In this document: piece by piece, positions 8,668-18,043 of the stretch
Position numbering within the stretch: the first letter of the stretch is position 1
Layout: each line of letters begins with the position of its first letter
Origin: Croceibacterium_A sp044506885
GTDB lineage: Bacteria > Pseudomonadota > Alphaproteobacteria > Sphingomonadales > Sphingomonadaceae
Direction: 5' to 3'
NCBI GenBank assembly: GCA_044506885.1
Contig: JBIQKC010000009.1
Coordinates: 13,370 to 77,369 of the forward strand
DNA length: 64,000 nt
Made by a program: the position numbers and the translations under genes
The notes under the pieces: generated by a model
The model's input: the letters and a program-made list of their open reading frames with translations, nothing else
Databases searched by the model: none
Told to the model about the DNA's origin: nothing

Positions 8668-8717
8668 GCTGCGGAGCAAGCTATGCAACTGAAGGAAATT
8701 TAGCGAGGGGAAATGCG

Positions 8718-9662
8718 ATGAGACAAGGTTTGAGGATCGACGCCAACTATACGGAAGACGTCGTCGGCTTCGCCTTGGAATCTTTTCTGACCTTGTTGAG
8801 CTTTCCGCGGCAGCGCTTTTCGATTGAGCCGTTTTCGAGAGGCAAGGAGCGCTGGCTCGGCGCGGATGCACGGCTTCACGGCAAGATCCGCGGATTTCGG
8901 CCCTTCTACATGCAGTTCAAGCGGCCAGCGGCCTATCCGGATTTCAGCACCTCGAAGATCGTCACCGACCGCCGCAAGGCGGGTCTGACCACAACGCCGC
9001 GCGCCCTCTACTTCCCGCTGCGCCAAAAGCGGGAGACGCATCGCGACTTTCAGCACAATGTCCTGTTCCGATTGCGTCAACGATTGCTCAATCGCGGGCT
9101 GGGCGATGCTGCTTATGTTTGCCCGCTGTTTCTGGATCGCTCGGCCTACCGGCTCAACCTGCATTGGTCGGGTCTCGCCCGGTGGGGGCGCTTCTGGCGC
9201 CATTATCCTTGGGAAATCGAGGAGGTTCTGCTCGAAGACCGGGGGCGTTGGATTCGATTCGACCGAATGCCGGTCTTCGCAGAACATATCTCCGTGCCGC
9301 CGCACGTTGCCGTCGCCACCGCGTCACATAAATACAGCTTCACCGAGAACGGGACTGACCTCTGTTTTCACTCGCCTGAGGCGCTGCCGGACGGCGCGAT
9401 GAACCTCGCAACATTCCTCAGCAAAGTCTCTGCCGGGTTCCTTGATGGCGGCGAGAAACTGTCTCCCGATCAATCAGACGAGATGCTGGGCGAACTGATC
9501 GCCGGCGTTTATGGCGATCAGGAGAGCACGGCACCGACATTCCGTACAGAGGGCGAGGATCCCATTGGGCGTTGGTTCTCTTGGGGCGATCATCTCCGCA
9601 GTGAATATGCGATCGAGCAATTCGCGCTGATTAAGTGGGAGACCGAAGCTGGCCTGTTCTAG
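8718..9662 (+). CDS. Uncharacterised 314-aa accessory protein
   Basis: I do not recognise a family. The protein is soluble-looking, rich in Arg and aromatic residues. Near residues 45-75 it has a pattern ERWLGADARLHGK then FYMQFKRP, which resembles the E...D...QxK core of some PD-(D/E)XK nucleases; this is suggestive only. Second half: many Trp and Phe residues, for example GRFWRHYPWEIEEV near 158-171. ATG 8718 is preceded by GCGAGGGGAAAT, a fair ribosome-binding site. It lies 204 bases before the PIN-domain giant and points the same way, so the two may act together. Confidence is high that it is coding and low about function. Confidence 0.65.
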   Translation: MRQGLRIDANYTEDVVGFALESFLTLLSFPRQRFSIEPFSRGKERWLGADARLHGKIRGFRPFYMQFKRPAAYPDFSTSKIVTDRRKAGLTTTPRALYFPLRQKRETHRDFQHNVLFRLRQRLLNRGLGDAAYVCPLFLDRSAYRLNLHWSGLARWGRFWRHYPWEIEEVLLEDRGRWIRFDRMPVFAEHISVPPHVAVATASHKYSFTENGTDLCFHSPEALPDGAMNLATFLSKVSAGFLDGGEKLSPDQSDEMLGELIAGVYGDQESTAPTFRTEGEDPIGRWFSWGDHLRSEYAIEQFALIKWETEAGLF

Positions 9663-9866
9663 CGCAGGCGGATACTGCTCGTCGCGGTTCATGACCGTTG
9701 CCCAATATTCGCCACTTCATTCTTGACATGCAAGTCCGCATCTACCGATTGCCTCGATGAGCCAAGCGTTCTAAGTTCGTTCTCATGGGCGGTAACTACC
9801 GGATCGGCTTCAAATGATCTTCGGTCGCCGCTCCAGTGAGGCCGGGGGGAACCAAAACCGCTAATC

Positions 9867-12800
9867 ATGTCGATAGAGCCGTTCAGCGCAGCTGTGGGAA
9901 AGACCGCCCTCTCTGCCGCCGCAAAGCCGACGCTGGCGCTGTTGCGGCAGCAAATTGCGCGTCGTGGCGCGGCCTTCGCCGACCTTTCGCAGCTGTCGGG
10001 AACCGATCACGAGCTCGACGAGGCGATTGCGGTGCTTCGCGGTACGGCAGAGAGCTTGCCGGCGAGCATCGTGCTGAAACTCAAGGGCCTCCTTTCGCAG
10101 CGGCCCGACAGCTTTGCCGATGCTGACGCCCGACACTTCATTGATGACGATCGAGTCATCGCGCTCGTCAAATCCGGAGCCCGCAAGACCTTCGGCAATG
10201 TGGACATCGCGGACGAGCGAGCACAAGCGCGGGTCATCCATGCCGAATTGTTCGGGGAGGATGGAATTTTCGGCGAGAGGCTGATCGAGGATGCCGTTCA
10301 GTTCGCTGCCCTGACTCTGGTTGCCCATCTCACCCCCGCTGATCGCATAGTTATTGAGTTCATTGCGGAAAAGCACGACGAGGTTCTCCAAGAGCTGCAC
10401 CATATCTCCGGCCAGATTGCCGACCTAAGGCACTGGGATGGGCGCGGCTCGCCGGCCGTCGACACCAATGTGCTCGATCAAGCGCTGGCAGGCGAAGTCC
10501 GCAAGCTGCGGCGACAACGCTTCATTCATGGCAATGAATTGGTCCCGCAAGCGCGGCAACTCGCGGCGCGTCTCGAGAACGGATTGCAGCTTGCCAGCGC
10601 CGCTGTGAGAGCCGCCGCCTATCGGGAAATCGCCATCGTCCACACCCGTGCCGACCTGCCCGACGCGGCCGAGCCGTGGATTGCGAAAGCCGAAGCGCTC
10701 GGAGCCGACGTCACGCGCGAGCGCGCCCGTGTCGCGCTCGCGCGCGGGCAGCTAGACGAAGCCATGCGGCTCGTGCGTGATCGGGATGATTCCCTCGCCA
10801 GGAGTCTTTTCATCGACGCGGTGCAGCGCCGCGATGGCGAGAGTGCCGCACTCGAATTTTACGAGCAGCAATTCGCCGGCACGGACCTGACCGGCCACGC
10901 GCTGCAATCGATGGCGGTGCGTCTGTCCAACGCCGGCCGGCCCCTCGACGCCGAAGCGCTGCTCGCCGGCGCTACATCCGAGCAGATCGACGACAACCCC
11001 GTCCTCCTTTATCTGCGGGCGCGCCTGCACATCGCTGGCGCCTTGCCCGACGATGTCGCCGAGCGTTTCCGCAAGACCGACGGCATCATCCCGCATCCTG
11101 GCGATGTGCGCGACGACGACGAAGGTCAAAGGCGGCTTGCCGCCGCGCGCGTCGACCTCCTCCAATTGAGCGAGGCGCTTTCGGACCTGGACGCCGCTGA
11201 CCTCGTCAGCTTGGTCGACGTCAATCTGCTATTTCTGAACTTGAACCTCGGAACGGCGGCCGAGCGGACCCAAGCCCGAGAGCTATTGGTCGCAAGGCTT
11301 GCCGATCCGAACGAAGCGATCGAGCTCGCACCGATTGCCGCGATCTACGGCATCGATGTTGATTGGTCGGCGATCCGTGCGCGCCTCGCGCAAGCCGAGC
11401 AGCTGGGCGGCTATGATGACATGCAGTTGCGCGCCGCTTTCGCGCTCGTGATGAAGGGCGACTCCGCTAAGGAGATCGCCCACTTCATCCGCCAATATGG
11501 CGAGCGGTTGAAAGAGCAGCAGAGCCCCGAAACGATCGTGGCGATCGACATCGAGGCGCGATCGAAAAGCGGCGACATCGAAGGTGCGAAGGCCTTGCTG
11601 GCGAAAGAGCGCGCGGCGCTCGCTGACGCCACGGCTGCCTTTCTCGACGCAACGATTGCGGAAGCCGAAGGCGCCGATTCGATCGGCCTGCGCCTGGTGC
11701 AGTATGAAGCGTCCGGCTCTACGCACGACCTCCAGATTCTGGTGGCAGTGCTCGGCGAAGCCGGCGATGACCGTTTAGGCGACTATCTCATCGAACTCTG
11801 GCGGCGGCGCCATCAGATCGAGGATGCGCGGCGTGCCTGCGACGTGCTGGTGCGCACCGGCAAGGAACACACCGCCGAGGCTTTTCTCGAGGAGTTAGGG
11901 GATCTCGCGCGGCAGGATAGCCATTTGCACGCGCACTTGGCGTGGGGCCGCTTGCGGCAGGGGCAGCTCCTGGATGCCGTCGCCGAACTCAAGGCACTCG
12001 GCGACGCGGGGGTCGACAATCACAACACGCGACAGCTGACTATCGTCCTGGCGATCGAGACCGGCCGCTGGTCCGAGTTGGAGCCGTTCCTTCAGAAAGA
12101 GCTGGCCGCGCAGGCTGATCGTTCGGGTGCCGAGCTCATGTCTCTCGCCCACATCGCGCAGGCGATCGACAGCCCGACGACCATGGCGCTCGTGCGCGCC
12201 GCCATCGCGAAGGCGCCCGACGATCCGGTGCTCAATATGAACGGTTACACCATTGCGGTGGAGGCAGGGTTCGAGCGCAACGCCGAAGTCAACGGATGGT
12301 TTGGCCGCGCGATCGCCGGATCGACCGAGGACGGTCCGATCTATTCGAAGGATTTCGATGACGTCATCGAGATGGTGAAGGATTCGCGCGCGCAATCCGA
12401 GCGCGTGAACGAGCTGGTGAACACGGCGGAGGTGCCCATCTTCCTGGCGCTCGGGCAGCTGCGAGGGGCCCAAAGCGCGCTGATGCTGCTGCAAATGCCG
12501 CAGAATGCCGAGGAAACCGACGGTCGACGAAAGTCCGTCCTGCCGCTGTTTGCCGGCAATCGGCCTCAGGCCAGCGATGTCGTCCCAACATCCATCGCCT
12601 TTGACCCGCTTGCATTGCTGGTGCTCGACTATCTCGGGCTGTTGCGATCTGCGATCGACGCATTCGACGAGGTGATCCTGCCGGCCGGAACGCTCCACAG
12701 CTTCTTCGAGGACCGCGGCCGATCGGGGCCGTCTCAACCGAGCCGGATCGACCAGGCCCGCGAAATCAAGGATCGCGCGGCTTCGGGAACGCTCACGGTG

Positions 12801-14138
12801 GAAGCGCTTCCCGTGGTGGACGCCGATCTTGCCGCGCTGGTCGGGGAGGAGTTAGCGCGCCTCTATGCGGCCGCGGTCGAACGCGACGGCTATGTGATCG
12901 ACACAGCCCCGCTTCATCCGCCCGGTAAGCTCCACGAGACGGTCAATCCCGCGCCCTTCGCCGCACGGCTGGTCAGCCCGGCCGGACTCGTTCAATCGCT
13001 CCTCGCCGCCGGGACGTTGAGCCAGTCGCGCGCGACAAGCGCGGTCGCGATGGTCGGCGGCAGCGGACCCGCCTGGCCGGATGAGGTCTCGCCGCTGGGC
13101 GGCAAGCCGATGTTCCTCACCGGCCTCGCCGTGCAATATCTCTCCGACGCCGGTCTGCTCCCGATCCTCAAGAACCACGGCGGCACGCTGACGGTGCTGC
13201 CTGACGTCATCGAGCTGGCCGATCGCGAGATCGCGGCCGGCCAGGCGTCGCAAAAGGTGCGTCAAGGGATCGAGCGCGTTCGCGAAACGCTTGCGGAGGC
13301 GATCACCCAGCGCCGGGTGCGGGTCGGTCCGACCCGCCTCCGACGCGACGAACTGGAAGGCGGCGAGGAGGATCAACCGCTTCGGCGCAACATGGGACCC
13401 GTGGTGAGCGCCCTTCGCGATTCCGGCGGCGTGGAAGCCTTCGTGTGCGACGATCGCGCCATGAACAAATATCTCCAGTTCACCGATCACCAAGGTCGGC
13501 AGGTGCCGTTCCTGACGACCCCGGACCTGCTGCGCATCCTGCACGACAAGGGCGTGATTGATACGCCCGCGCTGGCCGCTGCAAGGGAGAAGCTGAGGAT
13601 CGCCGGTGCCGGCCTGATGCCGCTCGACCCGCTCGAACTCGTCGAAGCGGCGCAGGCCAGCAACTGGGCCGTCGGTCCCAATGCCGAGCTGCGCGCGATC
13701 CGCGATTCCATCCATCTGCCGCTGGCGCGCAAGATCCTTCAGCTGCCGCAGGAACGGCCCTGGCTCAAGGCGATGTGCCTCGGCATCGCGTTCGCGATCC
13801 GCCGCGTCTGGCAGGAACTGGACGATCCGGTCATGGCCGAGCGCGCGGCGACCTATCTTCTCGACATGATCCCGGACGCGGAAGCCTGGAGCGCCGCGGA
13901 TGAATCGCCCGACCGCGGCCTGTGGGTCCAGGACGTGTTCCGGCACACGCTGTGGGCGATCGCCTCCATCTTCGACCTGCCGGGCGAGCGTACCGACATT
14001 TTTCAGCGATGGTTCGACACCCAGGTCGCGCCGGACGCAGCACGACGCGATCCCGGCGCAATGGAAGCCATTGCCCGGACTCTGTTCGGCTTTTTGACCA
14101 CCCCCCTTGCTGAGGACGCCGGCAATGACGGCGAATGA
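9867..14138 (+). CDS. Giant helical-repeat protein with PIN-like nuclease domain
   Basis: A 1423-aa protein. Residues 1-200 form a helical N-terminal domain. About 230-840 are all-helical with TPR-like spacing and repeated patterns such as AEPWIAKAEALGADV and LDEAMRLVRDRDD. Residues 905-1270 look like a PIN domain with a long insertion. The first acid is in AFDPLALLVLDYLGLL (about 910-925), the central acids in EAFVCDDRAMNKYL (about 1190-1203), and the closing motif TTPDLLRILHDKGVI follows. PIN domains are Mg2+-dependent RNases found in toxins and in several predicted immune effectors. I infer a sensor (repeat) plus effector (RNase) architecture. The next gene overlaps it by 14 bases. It has no membrane segments or signal peptide. 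Confidence 0.75.
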   Translation: MSIEPFSAAVGKTALSAAAKPTLALLRQQIARRGAAFADLSQLSGTDHELDEAIAVLRGTAESLPASIVLKLKGLLSQRPDSFADADARHFIDDDRVIALVKSGARKTFGNVDIADERAQARVIHAELFGEDGIFGERLIEDAVQFAALTLVAHLTPADRIVIEFIAEKHDEVLQELHHISGQIADLRHWDGRGSPAVDTNVLDQALAGEVRKLRRQRFIHGNELVPQARQLAARLENGLQLASAAVRAAAYREIAIVHTRADLPDAAEPWIAKAEALGADVTRERARVALARGQLDEAMRLVRDRDDSLARSLFIDAVQRRDGESAALEFYEQQFAGTDLTGHALQSMAVRLSNAGRPLDAEALLAGATSEQIDDNPVLLYLRARLHIAGALPDDVAERFRKTDGIIPHPGDVRDDDEGQRRLAAARVDLLQLSEALSDLDAADLVSLVDVNLLFLNLNLGTAAERTQARELLVARLADPNEAIELAPIAAIYGIDVDWSAIRARLAQAEQLGGYDDMQLRAAFALVMKGDSAKEIAHFIRQYGERLKEQQSPETIVAIDIEARSKSGDIEGAKALLAKERAALADATAAFLDATIAEAEGADSIGLRLVQYEASGSTHDLQILVAVLGEAGDDRLGDYLIELWRRRHQIEDARRACDVLVRTGKEHTAEAFLEELGDLARQDSHLHAHLAWGRLRQGQLLDAVAELKALGDAGVDNHNTRQLTIVLAIETGRWSELEPFLQKELAAQADRSGAELMSLAHIAQAIDSPTTMALVRAAIAKAPDDPVLNMNGYTIAVEAGFERNAEVNGWFGRAIAGSTEDGPIYSKDFDDVIEMVKDSRAQSERVNELVNTAEVPIFLALGQLRGAQSALMLLQMPQNAEETDGRRKSVLPLFAGNRPQASDVVPTSIAFDPLALLVLDYLGLLRSAIDAFDEVILPAGTLHSFFEDRGRSGPSQPSRIDQAREIKDRAASGTLTVEALPVVDADLAALVGEELARLYAAAVERDGYVIDTAPLHPPGKLHETVNPAPFAARLVSPAGLVQSLLAAGTLSQSRATSAVAMVGGSGPAWPDEVSPLGGKPMFLTGLAVQYLSDAGLLPILKNHGGTLTVLPDVIELADREIAAGQASQKVRQGIERVRETLAEAITQRRVRVGPTRLRRDELEGGEEDQPLRRNMGPVVSALRDSGGVEAFVCDDRAMNKYLQFTDHQGRQVPFLTTPDLLRILHDKGVIDTPALAAAREKLRIAGAGLMPLDPLELVEAAQASNWAVGPNAELRAIRDSIHLPLARKILQLPQERPWLKAMCLGIAFAIRRVWQELDDPVMAERAATYLLDMIPDAEAWSAADESPDRGLWVQDVFRHTLWAIASIFDLPGERTDIFQRWFDTQVAPDAARRDPGAMEAIARTLFGFLTTPLAEDAGNDGE

Positions 14139-16107
14139 ATCGAACCTATCGCCCGAAGAGGAAGTACGCGCGTTGCTGGCCAGCACGATACCGAAGCTGC
14201 CTGAGGCGGTTCGCACGATCATGTTGGCCGATCCTGCGGTTTTGACCGCGCTTGGCCTGCCCACGGGCGATTTCGTCCGGATATGGAGTCGCCGGTTCAG
14301 CCGGTCCGAGCTTTTCGCATGTCTTCGCCACATCGCCAACGACGTCGCCGTGCCGCTCGTCTCGGCCGACGGCGAGATCGAGGTCGAAGAAGTCTGGCTG
14401 GACGAGGATGGCGCGGGTGTCCTGCGCAGCGGCAGCGAAGCAGCCCGTTTCGCCAATGTCGCCGTCCTGAGCGACGATTTCGCGCGCCGGTCATCGGCGA
14501 TCGATGCCATCGTCGCCAGTGGCGAAATGTCGTCGGAGCGCGAGGGCATTTGGCGCGCGGCGATCGCCATGGGGCCTCTCGACGACGCGCTTTACCTGGC
14601 GCTGGAAACCGAGCTCGGCGCCAGCCCCGAAACCGCCTTTCGTTCGATGGCGCACGACATCGGCGAGGGCAGTGCCAAATTCGATGATCTCGTTCCCGTC
14701 GATCTCAACCACTATGCGGGTCTGCTTGGCCTGTTTCCGCCACCGCAGACATTGGCGGAATTCAGAACGGCTTGGCTTGCTGCCGCTGAAGCGCTCGACG
14801 ACACCCGCCTTCTTCGTCTCCTCAAGTTGAGCGGCCCGCTCTCACTCCTTTCCGGAGCTCTCGTCGCTCAAGCGAGCGACCGCCTTCCTGCGACCGATCG
14901 CGTGGCATTGGCACATTTTCTCGCGGCCGCTCCCGATCCCTTCAGCGTCATCGCGGCCTTTGAAGTTGCATGCCGCCACCGGGGCGATCCGGCGATGCAG
15001 GCAATCGGTGACGCGCTTGCGCCTCGCCTGCTGGATCGCTCGGACCCGCTGATCGAAGTTGCCAGCCCGGCGCTCAAGGCCACGCTTGCAATAACGACCG
15101 CGATCACCGCGCGTCATCGAACGCTCGCCGATTGGCCGCTCTACGCGAAGCGGTTGGTGCGGATCGTACACGCAAGCCATCTCCTGCGTCTCTTCCGGAC
15201 GGCGAATGTCGATCCGGCGATTTTCGAGGATCAAGTCATGCGAGGCTTCGCACCGCAGGCCAGGCTGGCCGACCTCTGTGATGCTCGGGAGGCCCCGCTC
15301 TGGCAACCCAACCACTTCGTGCCGGCGGCGGTCCATGCCCTTTCCATGGCGCGCATGACGGCCGCAGCGTCGAAGCTTGATGAGAGCGATATTCCCCCGG
15401 CCTGGCTGACCGCGGGAGAAACCGCTCTTGCAGGCGATGTCGAAGCGGGTTGGGGCCTGTTCCTGTTTGCGCCGTCACCGCTCGACGAGCTGGACGGCCA
15501 GTGGACGGGACCAACGATCCTCACGCCCGAGAACGCGGAAGAAGCGTGCCAGGTACTCGAAGCCGGCGAGGATCCCGAACGCTGTTTGAGCGAGCTGATA
15601 AAGCTGTCGGTCGCATTCGAGGTGCCGCCCGATCGGCGTGACGTGCTTGGCGCGGCACTTCCCGCATTGCTCAAACGGCTTGACGGAGCGAACTTCATGA
15701 ACGCCGGCGAAATCGCCCTGCAGCTCGCCGCCCGATGGCGCGACGAGGCGCTTTCCGACCGGATCGTCGACGTCCTCCTGGAGCGGGCGCGCGGCGATGG
15801 TCTTCCCGACGCTGCTGGTGCGCCGCGGCTAACGATGCTTGCCGCTGCCGCCGAGGAGGATCGAGCGCGTTGGCTGCAACGGGCCGGCAATGTGGCCCAG
15901 CATTTCGCCTATGTGCAGAAGAGCGGCTCAGCCTCGATCAATCTTCTGCGCGCGCTGGAGCTGCTCCGCGACTTCGAACCCGATCTCGGTCCCCAAATCG
16001 CTTCAGCTAAGGCGTACACTGTCCTGACGTTCGATCGGCTTCCACGGGCTACGCCTGCGGACTCGTCAAGCATAGACGCTGATGATGCCGCGGGCGATCT
16101 GGACTGA
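14125..16107 (+). CDS. Uncharacterised 660-aa partner of the PIN-domain protein
   Basis: A largely helical soluble protein that I cannot assign. The ATG at 14125 sits inside the end of the PIN gene, with GAGGA nine bases upstream, so the two are translationally coupled. An in-frame start at 14107 also exists. Repeated Leu/Ala-rich helices (for example LLRLLKLSGPLSLLSGALVA near 230-250) suggest an alpha-solenoid like that of its partner. The C-terminal 15 residues are acidic (SSIDADDAAGDLD). There is no catalytic motif I can point to. As an obligate neighbour of a predicted RNase effector it may be a sensor, scaffold or immunity protein; that is inference. Confidence 0.65.
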   Translation: MTANESNLSPEEEVRALLASTIPKLPEAVRTIMLADPAVLTALGLPTGDFVRIWSRRFSRSELFACLRHIANDVAVPLVSADGEIEVEEVWLDEDGAGVLRSGSEAARFANVAVLSDDFARRSSAIDAIVASGEMSSEREGIWRAAIAMGPLDDALYLALETELGASPETAFRSMAHDIGEGSAKFDDLVPVDLNHYAGLLGLFPPPQTLAEFRTAWLAAAEALDDTRLLRLLKLSGPLSLLSGALVAQASDRLPATDRVALAHFLAAAPDPFSVIAAFEVACRHRGDPAMQAIGDALAPRLLDRSDPLIEVASPALKATLAITTAITARHRTLADWPLYAKRLVRIVHASHLLRLFRTANVDPAIFEDQVMRGFAPQARLADLCDAREAPLWQPNHFVPAAVHALSMARMTAAASKLDESDIPPAWLTAGETALAGDVEAGWGLFLFAPSPLDELDGQWTGPTILTPENAEEACQVLEAGEDPERCLSELIKLSVAFEVPPDRRDVLGAALPALLKRLDGANFMNAGEIALQLAARWRDEALSDRIVDVLLERARGDGLPDAAGAPRLTMLAAAAEEDRARWLQRAGNVAQHFAYVQKSGSASINLLRALELLRDFEPDLGPQIASAKAYTVLTFDRLPRATPADSSSIDADDAAGDLD

Positions 16108-16649
16108 TTTGCGCCTTTGGTGCCGCGCCGCGGGCTGTTTTGGACAACTAGGTCTCAAGTCTTGCTTTGCGAAGGACGAAGTGTGACGGTGCATTCTTAA
16201 TGCGTTGGTCGAGCGAGCACTCTCACCACAAATCGGGGAGCGGTGGCCAGTCGATGAACATTCTGCGGCAGACAAAGGGTGCGAGCTCCGCGAGGGGAAT
16301 GCACATGTTCGGCGCGATAGCTGCCGCTTGGTTGCGCGATTTCGGCATCGTGTAGCGTCATCGCACAGCTTGAATGTTGATCCTGTTGCTACAGACGCAG
16401 ACATTCAAAGTGGGCTTCACAAGTAACCCGCACGCGCGAGAAATTCCTTTACGTTTGGTTCCGGTGCGGCGGGAACACTTGCGATCGCAAGATTTCGCAA
16501 ACTGACGCCGAGGTCACGATTTCTTGTCATGGGGGAGAAACGACGGTGACGAAGACTGGCAGAATCTCGAACGTCCGCTATCCCAGTGAGTGCTCCTGGA
16601 AGGCGACTTTCCGGACTGTCCAACTAAGCTGACGATTTATTTAGGCGGT
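16108..16649. other. Intergenic accessory DNA, 540 bases
   Basis: No convincing full-length gene. A very short plus-strand frame at 16546-16632 (GTG start, preceded by GGGGGAGAAACGACG, 28 codons beginning MTKTGRISNV) has a good ribosome-binding site and may be a micro-gene or the start of a truncated one. The opposite-strand frame at 16417-16623 is not supported by anything beyond being open. Confidence 0.4.
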
Positions 16650-16946
16650 CTAGCCACCTTGCCCGCCACGTTCGAGCAATTTCGTAATGGCCGACGAGAG
16701 GATTTCGATCCGCATGCCCAGCTCCCGGAGACTGGCTGCGGAAGCCATCGCGCAATCGGACGACAGCCTCTCCGACTGTCCCTCGGCCGCTCCTGCCGCC
16801 GCATCCTCGGCCGCGATAGTGATGAGATAGAACAGTCGGCGGACAATATCGCGGCGGGCTTCGGCATCTTCGGACATGGCCCGACGAAGCCGCAGAGGCT
16901 CAGCCAAGTCCAGACCCAGCTTTTCCGGCGTATTCGCATATTCCAT
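16650..16946 (-). CDS. Small uncharacterised protein upstream of the recombinase trio
   Basis: A 98-aa predicted helical protein, opposite in direction to the recombinase operon. The start at 16946 (MEYANTPEKLG) is chosen over 16967 because the residues before it look like untranslated sequence. The middle has a DIVRRLFYLITIAAEDAA helix and the end a LGMRIEILSSAITKLLE helix, with codon use like the neighbouring genes. I recall similar small proteins next to DUF3489/DUF2924 genes in sphingomonad elements, but cannot verify it here. No function is known. It could be a regulator of the element. Confidence 0.5.
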   Translation of the reverse strand: MEYANTPEKLGLDLAEPLRLRRAMSEDAEARRDIVRRLFYLITIAAEDAAAGAAEGQSERLSSDCAMASAASLRELGMRIEILSSAITKLLERGGQGG

Positions 16947-17087
16947 TCGACTTCGCTGACGACGCAAGCATTGCTGTCGTCACTGAATCGCGGCCGGTCA
17001 GATCGGCCGCTACCCCGACCGGCGCGACCGGCGGGGCTTCGGGTGGTGGGAGCGGCGCGCTGCCGCTCCGAAGCAGGAGCACCATCC

Positions 17088-17624
17088 ATGACCAAAACCC
17101 TACGCCTCAACGACCTTCAGCTCATCCTTCTTTCGACCGCCGCGCTGCGCGACGACGGCAGCCTGCTGCCGCCACCGGACAGCATCGGCGAACGTACACC
17201 CGTGGTCGACAAGGCCATCAAATCCCTCCTCCGGCGCGGTCTGGCGGCGGAACCCGATGCATCGAATGTCAGCGATCCTCTCCCAACAGATCGTGATCGT
17301 CTGGTCGGTGTTCGGATCACCGCCGCTGGCCGGGTCGCCATTGGCGCAGATCAGGACGAAGAAGAGGATCGGTCATCCGAAGATCCCGATGAGCAGTCGC
17401 GTCCCGAGGCAGAATCTTCATCCCGCCCGGTCAGCAAGATCGGCACGGTGCTGTCACTCCTTCGGCGCGATGAGGGCGCCACGCTCGACGAGATGGTCGC
17501 GGCCACTGGCTGGCTGCCACACACCACCCGCGCCGCGCTGACCGGCCTGCGGAAGAAAGGCCATGCCGTCGTGAAGGACAAGCGCGGCGATACGACCTGC
17601 TATCGCATCACCATGGAGGCATGA
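17088..17624 (+). CDS. DUF3489 domain protein, first gene of the recombinase operon
   Basis: A 178-aa protein. Residues 1-80 contain the LRLNDLQLILLSTAALRDDG module, followed by an acidic Ser-rich linker (about 90-118, EEEDRSSEDPDEQS). The C-terminal DUF3489 winged-helix-like domain follows (KIGTVLSLLRRDEGATLDEM and VAATGWLPHTTRAALTGLRK), which predicts DNA binding. The start ATG is preceded by AGCAGGAGC. It overlaps the DUF2924 gene by ATGA. DUF3489, DUF2924 and a serine recombinase recur together on proteobacterial integrative elements, so it is probably an accessory factor for integration or excision. Confidence 0.85.
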   Translation: MTKTLRLNDLQLILLSTAALRDDGSLLPPPDSIGERTPVVDKAIKSLLRRGLAAEPDASNVSDPLPTDRDRLVGVRITAAGRVAIGADQDEEEDRSSEDPDEQSRPEAESSSRPVSKIGTVLSLLRRDEGATLDEMVAATGWLPHTTRAALTGLRKKGHAVVKDKRGDTTCYRITMEA

Positions 17625-18043
17625 TCGTGGCCGGGCTCGATCATGCGATGCGGGACATCGCGGGCATGTCCCGCACCGAGCTACAGGACCGGTGGGCAAA
17701 GCTCACCGGTCGCCCGGTGCCTCGACTCAGCGTTGCCATGCTGCGGCTCGCTCTGGGCTACGAGATACAGGCCCGGGCGAAGGGCGGCCTGTCGCGCGCT
17801 GCCCGGCACCAGCTGGACGGATCGGGTGATGCTCGCCCGCGTGCGATGCCGCTCACGCCCGGTCTGCGGCTGGTGCGCGAATGGCAGGGCAAAGTGCATG
17901 TCGTCACTGTCGATGACGCCGGCGCGATCCACTGGAACGGGCAGCGCTGGAAAAGCCTCAGCGAGGTGGCGCGCGCCATCACCGGTACGCGCTGGTCAGG
18001 CCCCGCCTTCTTCGGCCTCAAACAGCGAAAGGCAGTGGCATGA
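17621..18043 (+). CDS. DUF2924 domain protein, recombinase accessory
   Basis: A 140-aa basic protein with the DUF2924 layout: an N-terminal helix-rich part (MSRTELQDRWAKLTGRPVP, LSVAMLRLALGYEIQ) and a C-terminal part with PGLRLVREWQGKVHVVTVDD then WNGQRWKSLSEVARAITGT and the final WSGPAFFGL. The C-terminal segment resembles small DNA-binding modules that recognise recombination sites. It overlaps the gene before (17621-17624) and the recombinase after (18040-18043), each by four bases, so the three proteins are made in fixed ratio. A role in directing the recombinase is inferred from this constant pairing. Confidence 0.85.
   Translation: MIVAGLDHAMRDIAGMSRTELQDRWAKLTGRPVPRLSVAMLRLALGYEIQARAKGGLSRAARHQLDGSGDARPRAMPLTPGLRLVREWQGKVHVVTVDDAGAIHWNGQRWKSLSEVARAITGTRWSGPAFFGLKQRKAVA

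Noticed and set aside
12852..14570. A 572-codon minus-strand frame over the end of the PIN-domain gene
   Set aside because: The plus strand has the coupled genes with coherent domains; the minus frame crosses the junction of both and has shadow composition.
16590..17087. Upstream extension of the DUF3489 gene by 166 codons
   Set aside because: The conserved domain starts at the ATG at 17088, which has its own AGCAGGAGC site; the extension lies over a better minus-strand frame.
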